A DNA stretch of 12,715 bases from Candidatus Woesearchaeota archaeon (GTDB taxonomy: Archaea > Nanobdellota > Nanobdellia > Woesearchaeales > WAPY01), in contig WAPY01000107.1 in NCBI GenBank assembly GCA_015520525.1, forward strand, positions 1-12,715, given 5' to 3'. Positions 1 to 5,045 of this stretch are shown piece by piece. The translations under genes and the position numbers were made by a program. Positions within the stretch are counted from its first letter, which is position 1. Each line of letters opens with the position of its first letter. A model generated the notes under the pieces. The model worked only from the letters and a program-made list of their open reading frames with translations, was not told where the DNA came from and did not search any database.

Positions 1-129
1 ATAGAACTGACAGCTCTTGAAGAAGGAACGCAACTAACAGTCTACATAGGAACATACTACATAAAAAAGAACAAAGAATACCTTGATTTTCTGAAAACTG
101 CCCTGTCGCAGTTGAGCTGGATAAAATAA
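1..129 (+). CDS. C-terminal end of an SRPBCC/START-like protein (partial)
   Basis: The window opens inside a forward reading frame (frame 1) that ends at TAA 127-129, so 42 residues are visible. They start with a strand pattern (ELTALEEGTQLTVYIGTYY), then a linker rich in lysine, then an amphipathic helix (FLKTALSQLSWIK). A last beta strand followed by a long C-terminal helix is how SRPBCC/polyketide-cyclase-type domains usually end. With only the tail visible, the family call is an inference from this pattern. No ligand or function can be named. The next gene begins 47 bases downstream behind its own TATA-like element, so the two may be transcribed separately. Confidence 0.5.
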   Translation: MELTALEEGTQLTVYIGTYYIKKNKEYLDFLKTALSQLSWIK

Positions 130-132
130 AGT

Positions 133-144
133 AAAATTTATAAA
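133..144 (+). promoter_or_regulatory. Putative TATA box of the 177-539 gene
   Basis: AAAATTTATAAA gives an archaeal box A (TTTATAAA, 137-144) with A-rich sequence before it. A start site about 25 bases downstream falls near 166. The Shine-Dalgarno-like GAGGTGAT (166-173) would then lie at the very 5' end of a leader of about ten bases. The match is by eye only. Confidence 0.4.
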
Positions 145-176
145 ACTGAAAAAATTAAGTGAATTGAGGTGATAAA

Positions 177-539
177 ATGAAGAAAAGAAACGAAACTTTA
201 GATAAAATAGGAATTTGGAGTTTCTACATAGGGTTAATATTGGCAGCGATAATAGCAATATTCCAAGCAAAGAACCCAGCAGTATGGGCGACGATAACAA
301 TAGGGCTCTTGGGAATTCTAGTAGGATGCATAAATGTTATGGACAGAGAAGTCCAACGCTTTTTAATAGCAGCAATAGCCTTCATGCTGAGCTTCGCAGC
401 GCTATCAAATTTGGCAATGAATATTTTCTTTAATTGGACGCCAATAGCAACTTTCTTCAACCTGTTGAATGTATTCATCGCACCGGCAACAGCGGTAGTT
501 GCATTGAAAGAAATTTGGGAGATAACAAGAAGCAAATAA
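177..539 (+). CDS. Small four-helix membrane protein, function unknown
   Basis: This 120-residue protein is almost entirely hydrophobic. A short charged N-terminus (MKKRNETLDK) is followed by probable transmembrane helices at about 11-29, 36-54, 60-82 and 90-110, and a charged tail (EIWEITRSK). The second helix is preceded by KNPAVWATITIG. No catalytic motif or known family signature is visible. The ATG has a good GAGGTGAT ribosome site three bases upstream. It could be a small integral membrane scaffold or a subunit of a transporter, but nothing in the sequence decides this. It converges on the reverse-strand gene at 558, with which it shares an AT-rich symmetrical terminator region. Confidence 0.75.
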   Translation: MKKRNETLDKIGIWSFYIGLILAAIIAIFQAKNPAVWATITIGLLGILVGCINVMDREVQRFLIAAIAFMLSFAALSNLAMNIFFNWTPIATFFNLLNVFIAPATAVVALKEIWEITRSK

Positions 540-572
540 AGAAAAATTATTTTTCTTTTATTCTTTTAATTT
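538..572. terminator. Symmetrical T-rich terminator between convergent genes
   Basis: Ten bases (538-547, AAAGAAAAAT) are repeated in inverse orientation at 549-558 around a single central base. The forward strand then continues T-rich to 572. Either strand therefore ends in a U-rich transcript, which is the usual archaeal intrinsic stop signal. The element spans the gap between the stop codon of the forward gene (537-539) and that of the reverse gene (558-560). The one-base loop argues against a hairpin, so the T tracts are the likely active part. Confidence 0.45.
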
Positions 573-1142
573 ACCCTCCAATCCTCTCTTGTCTCCGCCG
601 TTCAATCTTTCTTTATTCACTATAAAAGAGAGAGGGAAATTCTTACGGCTTCTCTCCTCTTTGAGAAGATGATAAGCTTCAGACTCAAGTTCATGATTTG
701 TTCTCGTATTATATTCCGAGCTTGAACCCATAGGCTTATAGCTTCCCCCTGTTACAACAAATAATCTTCCTTTGTTCAACTCTCCGGCAGTATTAACTAT
801 CATTAATCCGTTCGGACTAACTGGCACTTCTTCATACATTCTCAAATTCTCATTATAAATCTTGCCGTTCTTAGGAGTGTTTCCTATTACTTGAAGAGTA
901 TTATTCGGCAACTTTTCAAAGAGTTCTGTGATTAAAGCGTGCGGTTCCAACTTTCCAGTCTGAGTTTTCAAATAAAGAACTCCGTTTTGATCAACAAAAG
1001 TAGTGTTGCTTACTCCCACTCTTACTAAATCAAGAATATTAGTTTTTCTATTTTTCTCATCTGTTTTCTCGTAAAAAGAAAACTTGCCAGTATCCTCATA
1101 AACTTTCTTGGGTTCTTTCATATTTGTTTTATAAACATTCAT
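558..1142 (-). CDS. Hypothetical soluble protein, 194 residues
   Basis: I do not recognise a family. The protein has no transmembrane segment or signal peptide. It opens with a polar stretch (MNVYKTNMKEPKKVYEDTGKF), then a strand-rich middle with NTTFVDQNGVLYLKTQTGKL and GLMIVNTAGELNKGRLFVVTGG, and closes with a charged, lysine- and glutamate-rich helical tail. The pattern of short strands and turns would suit an all-beta or mixed domain. The start is well supported: GAGGTGA lies six bases before the ATG, and a TATA-like box lies about 40 bases upstream. It is transcribed alone, between a convergent membrane-protein gene and the divergent tRNA-Pro. Structural, viral-accessory or signalling roles cannot be separated from sequence. 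Confidence 0.75.
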   Translation of the reverse strand: MNVYKTNMKEPKKVYEDTGKFSFYEKTDEKNRKTNILDLVRVGVSNTTFVDQNGVLYLKTQTGKLEPHALITELFEKLPNNTLQVIGNTPKNGKIYNENLRMYEEVPVSPNGLMIVNTAGELNKGRLFVVTGGSYKPMGSSSEYNTRTNHELESEAYHLLKEERSRKNFPLSFIVNKERLNGGDKRGLEGKLKE

Positions 1143-1180
1143 TTGAATTCACCTCATCAAACAGTAGTAAAACGAACTAA

Positions 1181-1195
1181 TATTTAAATCTTTCT
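1181..1195 (-). promoter_or_regulatory. Putative BRE/TATA of the 558-1142 gene
   Basis: Read on the reverse strand this is AGAAAGATTTAAATA, which fits the purine-rich BRE plus ATTTAAATA box seen at other promoters in the window. A start site about 26 bases downstream falls near 1159. That leaves a short leader that begins right at the GAGGTGA ribosome site (1155-1149). Confidence 0.5.
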
Positions 1196-1261
1196 ATTTA
1201 TTACTACTAATAAGAGACAAATAACGCTTGTTTGAGCAGTTTATAATAGCTCCACAAAAAC

Positions 1262-1276
1262 AAAAGATTTAAAATA
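1262..1276 (+). promoter_or_regulatory. Putative BRE/TATA of the tRNA-Pro gene
   Basis: AAAAGATTTAAAATA lies about 36 bases before the mature tRNA 5' end. Transcription would start near 1298, leaving a leader of about 12 bases for RNase P to remove. It closely resembles the promoter at 1181-1195. Confidence 0.5.
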
Positions 1277-1309
1277 AGGAATTAAACTACTCTTCTCAAA
1301 CAGACGAAA

Positions 1310-1384
1310 GGGGCTGTAGGGTAGCTTGGTTCATCCTTTCTGGTTTGGGACCAGACGACCCCGGTTCGAATCCGGGCAGCCCCA
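1310..1384 (+). tRNA. tRNA-Pro (anticodon UGG)
   Basis: A full cloverleaf can be drawn. The acceptor stem pairs GGGGCTG (1310-1316) perfectly with CAGCCCC (1377-1383), and A1384 is the discriminator base. The anticodon arm is TCTGG / TTTGGGA / CCAGA (1339-1355), giving anticodon TGG, which reads proline CCN codons. The T arm is CCCGG / TTCGAAT / CCGGG (1360-1376). The D arm (about 1319-1337) has the A-G and GG loop bases expected. The variable loop is four bases (CGAC). There is no intron and CCA is not encoded, so it is added after transcription. Base 37 is G (1347), the substrate for Trm5, whose gene is at 10097-11125. Confidence 0.96.
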
Positions 1385-1403
1385 CTCTTTATAACAATCA
1401 AAA

Positions 1404-1805
1404 TTAGTTCTTATATAAAAGTTCGTCAACCAGCTCCACAAAATCCTCTAAATCTCTTCCTTTCTCTCGAATCTTAATAGTTGGAGAAGCGAATTCAATC
1501 ACTTCCCTCCTAAGCAGAAAACTAAAAAGGATTAAAAGACCCCCGAATACCAGAGCCAACATCCAAGCAAAAGGAACAGTTGGAATAAGGAAAAGCAAAA
1601 GGATCCCAACAATTATAAAGAATAATCCAAGCATAAAAGAGAAAGCATTAGAATCATACTCAAAATGAATAGAAGTAATATGTTTAAGGGGTATCTCCTT
1701 ATATACTCTGTGCCCAAAAGACCTTCTCTCTTGAATTAATCTATTCTTTGTAACAACTAAAGAACCCTGATCTATGTGTTCTTCCTCATCAGATAAGAAG
1801 TTCAT
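1404..1805 (-). CDS. Small membrane protein with a PH-like fold split by two helices
   Basis: The 133-residue protein begins MNFLSDEEE and shows strands typical of the bacterial PH-like (bPH) fold: GSLVVTKNRLIQERR followed by GHRVYKEIPLKHITSIHFEYDSN. Two adjacent transmembrane helices (about 56-73 and 79-99) follow, then REVIEFASPTIKIREKG and an acidic C-terminal helix (LEDFVELVDELLYKN). Such proteins place a PH-like domain against the membrane, and the ligand is generally unknown. I place the start at ATG 1805-1803 rather than GTG 1823. The strong TATA box at 1829-1838 would start transcription near 1808-1810, so the GTG would lie upstream of the message and the ATG would be essentially leaderless. 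The family call is an inference from pattern. Confidence 0.75.
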   Translation of the reverse strand: MNFLSDEEEHIDQGSLVVTKNRLIQERRSFGHRVYKEIPLKHITSIHFEYDSNAFSFMLGLFFIIVGILLLFLIPTVPFAWMLALVFGGLLILFSFLLRREVIEFASPTIKIREKGRDLEDFVELVDELLYKN

Positions 1806-1828
1806 AATAAGAACATAAACCACAAGAG

Positions 1829-1845
1829 TATATAAATATTTGCAA
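1829..1845 (-). promoter_or_regulatory. BRE/TATA promoter of the 1404-1805 gene
   Basis: The reverse strand reads TTGCAAATATTTATATA: a BRE-like GCAAAT followed by box A ATTTATATA. The spacing of about 30 bases to the ATG at 1805 implies a leaderless message and rules out the upstream GTG as the start. Confidence 0.6.
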
Positions 1846-1898
1846 GAGAACGTATCGAGAGAAGCGATTATTAAAATATGGATACTCTCGCAATGGGA

Positions 1899-2759
1899 TT
1901 ATGGAAAAAACTGAACCAAGGAGAATGTGGCAGTGATGAAAAAAGCGATGAAAATGAATTCAAAGAACAAAACGGCAAGTTTCTCTGAGGGAAAGAAAAA
2001 CTCAATCAAAGCAAGGGAAGTGCAGAACAACAGGAAATAATTGAGCATAAAAAACCCAAAGCCGCCAAACAACAAGGCGCAAAAGGAAACAACAAAGAAA
2101 ACAGCGGCTGCAGTTCTCTTCCCAAATTTTACGGCGAAAGTTACATCACCTGCTTTTTTATCAGCAGAATAATCCATAATCGTACTGAAAGCGTGAAGCC
2201 CCATCACACTTACAGTCACCCAAATCATTTGAACTAAAAAAGTGGAGGGAAACCTGCCAAAACTAACCCCAAGCAAAAAAGGCACAATAAAATACGCTCC
2301 ATTAGTAATTGAATCAAAAGGGGGTTTAGTTTTTAACCTGAGAGGTGGAGCAGAATAAGCATATGCTAAGAATAACGCAGTAAACATAACTATTATATTC
2401 AACAGGTTAAGAGTGAGGAGAGAACTTAAAAATATTGCAACAGCAGAAACAATTGAAGAGTTCACAATTAAAGAGGCATAAGTAGGATTTAAGATAAGGC
2501 CCCATATTGAATTTTTCCTTGGATTCCGCTTATCAGACTCGTAATCATAAACATCGTTAATCCCATAAAGAATAAGATTGTACGGAAATGACAAAAGAGC
2601 AATCTGAAGCAAGGTGAGAAAGGTGAACTTAGCCCCTGACATTAACACACCAAACACAAAAACTAGAGGAAGTATAATCCATGAAATAGGCCTGCTTACC
2701 TCAACTAAAAGCTTAAGTTTATCATAAAAACTCATGTCAGAAATTGTCAACTCTTTCAT
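1899..2759 (-). CDS. crtEb: UbiA-family prenyltransferase, lycopene elongase (CrtEb/LyeJ) type
   Basis: This 286-residue integral membrane enzyme has about eight to nine transmembrane helices. The first aspartate-rich Mg-diphosphate site is NDVYDYESD (68-76), extended to KRNPRK as in CrtEb of Corynebacterium. The second is DYSADKKAGD (196-205). SRPISW (22-27) and YSAPPLRLK (135-143) also match that subfamily. Known relatives add C5 units from DMAPP to both ends of lycopene, giving C50 carotenoids (flavuxanthin, or the bacterioruberin route in haloarchaea). The gene overlaps idi by ATGA, has AAGGTG five bases before its start, and is the last gene of the lycopene-cyclase operon, which fits this role. 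Other UbiA enzymes, such as the archaeal lipid DGGGP synthase, are a less likely alternative. The exact product is inferred. Confidence 0.85.
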   Translation of the reverse strand: MKELTISDMSFYDKLKLLVEVSRPISWIILPLVFVFGVLMSGAKFTFLTLLQIALLSFPYNLILYGINDVYDYESDKRNPRKNSIWGLILNPTYASLIVNSSIVSAVAIFLSSLLTLNLLNIIVMFTALFLAYAYSAPPLRLKTKPPFDSITNGAYFIVPFLLGVSFGRFPSTFLVQMIWVTVSVMGLHAFSTIMDYSADKKAGDVTFAVKFGKRTAAAVFFVVSFCALLFGGFGFFMLNYFLLFCTSLALIEFFFPSEKLAVLFFEFIFIAFFITATFSLVQFFP

Positions 2760-3283
2760 CTCAACACCTTTTTTATCTGCGAAAGGTTCATCTTTTTTAA
2801 AACTATTTTAAACCAGACAGAGTATTTGTTTGGATTTAATTTTACATCATTTATAACTTTCTTAAAAGGAATCCACTTGTAATTCATAACTTCTCTCTTG
2901 TTCAACTTAGGCTCGCCGTCAAACTTGCCGACAAAAACGCAATCATACTCATTCTCAATCAAACCATTATCAAAATTAACTTTATATGTAAAACAGAAAA
3001 GCCTCTTCACTCTGCAATCAAATCCCATCTCCTCTTTTAATCTTCTGTGAACCGCCTGCATGTAAGTCTCATTAGGTTCAGGATGACTGCATACCGTGTT
3101 TGACCACAAACCAGCAGAGTGATACTTATTTCTTGCCCTCTGCTGAAGGAGAAGCTCCCAATTTGAATTGAATACGAAAACAGAAAAAGCCCTGTGAAGT
3201 TTTCCCTCCTTATGAGCTTTTATTTTCTCTTCCACACCAACTCTTCTATTGTTCTTATTAACCAAAACAACAAAATGCTTCAT
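2756..3283 (-). CDS. idi: Isopentenyl-diphosphate delta-isomerase, type I (Nudix)
   Basis: It interconverts IPP and DMAPP, supplying the allylic starter and C5 donor for prenyl chains. The 175-residue length is normal for type I. Visible signatures are LHRAFSVF (29-36, metal-binding His), SNTVCSHP (61-68) with catalytic Cys65, the Nudix helix RRLKEEMGF (80-88), ENEYD (110-114) with the catalytic glutamate, and YSVWFK (155-160) with the conserved Trp. Most archaea use the unrelated FMN-dependent type II enzyme, so a type I enzyme beside carotenoid genes suggests recruitment with the pathway. The ATG has no ribosome site. A TATA-like element 25 bases upstream could drive a leaderless message in addition to read-through from the cyclase genes. 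The 3' end overlaps the elongase gene by ATGA. Confidence 0.94.
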   Translation of the reverse strand: MKHFVVLVNKNNRRVGVEEKIKAHKEGKLHRAFSVFVFNSNWELLLQQRARNKYHSAGLWSNTVCSHPEPNETYMQAVHRRLKEEMGFDCRVKRLFCFTYKVNFDNGLIENEYDCVFVGKFDGEPKLNKREVMNYKWIPFKKVINDVKLNPNKYSVWFKIVLKKMNLSQIKKVLR

Positions 3284-3303
3284 TTTGAAACTTAAAGAGC
3301 AGG

Positions 3304-3315
3304 TATTTATTAAAG
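3304..3315 (-). promoter_or_regulatory. Possible internal promoter for idi
   Basis: The reverse strand reads CTTTAATAAATA, centred about 26 bases before the idi ATG (3283), across the stop codon of the preceding gene. The idi start lacks a Shine-Dalgarno sequence, which fits a leaderless internal transcript. Confidence 0.35.
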
Positions 3316-3636
3316 TTTACCTGTTTTCTCAGAATAGATAAAAGATAAAACGCCTGAGGAAATATCAAGAGAAACGAGAATAATAAATATGAAATCCTCA
3401 ATCGGACAGCCGAGAAGTCGAGGGCCAAGTATCTCTGATGAAGTATAAAACCAAGCCCCATTAAGTTCAGCGAAGGGTGCTGAAATAACCGCGTAAAGTA
3501 TTGCGATGAAGGCCATAATAAGGATTATTTTAATGTTCTTTTTCAAAAAGTCAAAGTGCCTGCTCCAAAGTATAAACAATGGCACAAGGGTAAAAACAAG
3601 CATAAGAACCAAGTAAGAAAGATGACCAAAGTTCAT
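3310..3636 (-). CDS. crtYd: Lycopene cyclase subunit, second (CrtYd/CrtYf-like)
   Basis: This 108-residue membrane protein has three predicted helices (about 6-24, 36-53, 80-100) and the hallmark of the small lycopene-cyclase domain: a tryptophan-containing loop (GAWFY, 60-64), then LGPRLLGCPIEDFIFIIL with the PxE(E/D) motif at 78-81. In actinobacteria two such proteins form a heterodimer that cyclises lycopene or its C50 derivative. The preferred start is ATG 3636-3634, which overlaps the preceding stop as ATGA and has AGGTGGG about eight bases upstream. An in-frame GTG at 3648 lies inside that ribosome site and is less likely. Ring type (beta, epsilon or gamma) cannot be read from the sequence. 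Confidence 0.85.
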   Translation of the reverse strand: MNFGHLSYLVLMLVFTLVPLFILWSRHFDFLKKNIKIILIMAFIAILYAVISAPFAELNGAWFYTSSEILGPRLLGCPIEDFIFIILVSLDISSGVLSFIYSEKTGKL

Positions 3637-3941
3637 GATTCCCCCCACCTCTCCCAGAGTAACAAAACTATTGAGACAAACAATAAAGCCACAAATATAA
3701 TGAATAAATATTCTTCAATAGGCAAACCAAACAACCAAATGCCTAAAATATGGGGCTCAGTAAAATACCAAATTTTATCCTTAACCGCAATCATATCCCA
3801 GGGAGTTGCAAATATGAATGAAGCTACCTCAGCAAGAAGGATAACTCTGCCGTATTTTCTTAGCTTCTTGAATTCAAACAACCAAATAAGAATTAAAGGC
3901 AGAAAAACAAAGATACATAACCAGAGTGGGTAAATACGCAT
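3633..3941 (-). CDS. crtYc: Lycopene cyclase subunit, first (CrtYc/CrtYe-like)
   Basis: This 102-residue membrane protein is the first gene of the carotenoid operon. It has helices at about 4-22, 31-48 and 78-96. The family pattern is clear: TPWDMIAVKDKIWYF (46-60), then LGIWLFGLPIEEYLFII with PIEE at 74-77, the motif needed for activity in characterised CrtYc/CrtYd pairs. It overlaps the second subunit gene by ATGA, as expected for a fixed-ratio heterodimer. In haloarchaea the two halves are usually fused, so separate genes here resemble the actinobacterial arrangement. A strong TATA box 23-30 bases upstream (3964-3971) places the transcript start at or next to the ATG, so translation is probably leaderless. 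Confidence 0.85.
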   Translation of the reverse strand: MRIYPLWLCIFVFLPLILIWLFEFKKLRKYGRVILLAEVASFIFATPWDMIAVKDKIWYFTEPHILGIWLFGLPIEEYLFIIFVALLFVSIVLLLWERWGES

Positions 3942-3963
3942 AAAGATAAAAAGTCAAAGGAAG

Positions 3964-3979
3964 TTTATAAATATTTCGT
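3964..3979 (-). promoter_or_regulatory. BRE/TATA promoter of the carotenoid operon
   Basis: On the reverse strand ACGAAATATTTATAAA joins a BRE-like ACGAAAT to the box TTTATAAA. It matches the divergent tfb-side element (3995-4010) at 13 of 16 positions in inverted orientation, across a 15-base spacer. Predicted transcription start is at or next to ATG 3941. Confidence 0.6.
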
Positions 3980-3994
3980 GAGAGAAATAAATAA

Positions 3995-4010
3995 ACGAAA
4001 CATTTAAATA
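3995..4010 (+). promoter_or_regulatory. BRE/TATA promoter directed toward tfb
   Basis: ACGAAACATTTAAATA combines a BRE-like ACGAAAC with box ATTTAAATA. A start near 4033 would leave a leader of roughly 95 bases. Two further TATA-like copies lie downstream, so which one is used is not certain. Confidence 0.45.
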
Positions 4011-4024
4011 TTAGTTTCTGTTAC

Positions 4025-4056
4025 TATTTAAAAGATTATCGCAATATTTAAAAGAT
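4025..4056 (+). repeat. Tandem TATA-like repeat before tfb
   Basis: TATTTAAAAGAT occurs exactly at 4025-4036 and again at 4045-4056, 20 bases apart, close to two helical turns. Each copy could act as a box A for tfb, or they could be paired sites for TFB/TBP or a regulator. Predicted starts would be near 4051 and 4075. T-rich sequence (4063-4079) and a possible hairpin (GGTTTT 4071-4076 with AAAACC 4087-4092) follow. Confidence 0.45.
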
Positions 4057-4127
4057 ACTCTATTTTTGTTGGTTTTTTCTTGGAGCAAAACCTGTAAGCA
4101 AGCTTTCTATTCAAGGGGGTTGGGAAA

Positions 4128-5045
4128 ATGCGTCAAAAGATAAAAAGATGTCCGGAGTGCGGTTCTACAAATTTATACCATGATAAAGAGAGGGGAGAGA
4201 TTATATGCAGAGACTGCGGTTTCGTCATAGATGATAAGATGGTTGATTTCGGCCAGGATTGGCGTGACTTCGACGATGATTCTCAGTCTGACAGAAGGGC
4301 TGGAGCTCCAATGACTTACACTCAGTTCGACCAAGGCTTAGGCACGGACATAGGCAGAAGGTCAGATTTGAGCATGCTCAAAGGCAAGAATAGAGACAAA
4401 TATTTCAGGTTAAGAAAATGGCAGTATAGGATAAGCACAGCCTTGGAGAGAAATTTAAAATTAGCTTTAAGCGAGCTGAAAAGAGTTTCTTCATTCTTGA
4501 AGATTCCAAAGTCAGTAGAGGAGGAAGCTGCGAGAATTTACAGGCTCGCAGTTCAAAAAGGATTGGTTAGAGGAAGGTCAATGGAGTCTGTCGTTGCAGG
4601 TTCATTATACGCTGCTTGCAGGAGGCACGAGGTTCCAAGAACATTGGATGAAATTTCAGAAGCATCAGGCATAGAGAAGAAGGAGATTGGAAGAACTTAC
4701 AGGTTCATAACGAGAGAATTAGACATAAAAATACTGCCGAGCAACCCAGTTGATTATATAGCAAGATTCTCATCAGCCTTAAAGCTGAAGCCGGAAACAC
4801 AAAGCTACGCGATGAAAATATTGGAAAAGGCTCAAGACATAGAGTTAACATCAGGCAGAGGTCCAACTGGAATAGCTGCCGCAGCACTTTACGTTTCGTC
4901 ATTAATCCATGGAGAGAAAAGAACTCAAAGGGAAGTAGCTGATGTTGCTGGAGTAACGGAAGTCACAATAAGAAACAGATACAAAGAGTTGCTAACAAAA
5001 CTAAAACTAGATAAAGAAGTTAAGAAAATAAAGAGCAGAAAGTAA
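4128..5045 (+). CDS. tfb: Transcription initiation factor B (TFB)
   Basis: TFB binds the TBP-TATA complex and the BRE, and recruits RNA polymerase. All parts are present in 305 residues. An N-terminal zinc ribbon has C8-P-E-C11 and C27-R-D-C30. The B-reader/B-linker region (about 40-100) contains DWRDFDDD, RRAGAP and GLGTDIGRR. Two cyclin repeats cover about 107-200 and 205-300, the second ending in a helix-turn-helix (REVADVAGVTEVTIRNRYKEL). Length is normal for the family. The ATG is preceded by GGGGGTTGGG, a G-rich ribosome site. It is divergent from the carotenoid operon and meets the reverse-strand fusion gene with no spacing at all: the two stop codons abut as TAATTA. Confidence 0.97.
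   Translation: MRQKIKRCPECGSTNLYHDKERGEIICRDCGFVIDDKMVDFGQDWRDFDDDSQSDRRAGAPMTYTQFDQGLGTDIGRRSDLSMLKGKNRDKYFRLRKWQYRISTALERNLKLALSELKRVSSFLKIPKSVEEEAARIYRLAVQKGLVRGRSMESVVAGSLYAACRRHEVPRTLDEISEASGIEKKEIGRTYRFITRELDIKILPSNPVDYIARFSSALKLKPETQSYAMKILEKAQDIELTSGRGPTGIAAAALYVSSLIHGEKRTQREVADVAGVTEVTIRNRYKELLTKLKLDKEVKKIKSRK

Noticed and set aside
1229..1302. Eight-base inverted repeat TGTTTGAG / CTCAAACA flanking the tRNA promoter
   Set aside because: It is short, with 58 bases between the arms and no extension beyond eight bases; in AT-rich DNA this is likely chance.
1806..1823. GTG start giving a longer bPH-like protein
   Set aside because: It lies between the TATA box and the predicted transcript start, so it would not be on the message; ATG 1805 is better placed.
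1856..1890. CGAGAG / CTCTCG inverted repeat between crtEb and the bPH-like gene
   Set aside because: A six-base stem with a 23-base loop and no T tract at the right place is too weak to call a terminator or operator.
3258..3461. Reverse-strand frame of 67 codons across the crtYd-idi junction
   Set aside because: It overlaps the well-supported crtYd and idi frames, starts inside crtYd and has no family features.
3556..3933. Forward-strand frame opposite the lycopene cyclase genes
   Set aside because: It is antisense to two recognised membrane-protein genes, has basic low-information sequence and no start signals.
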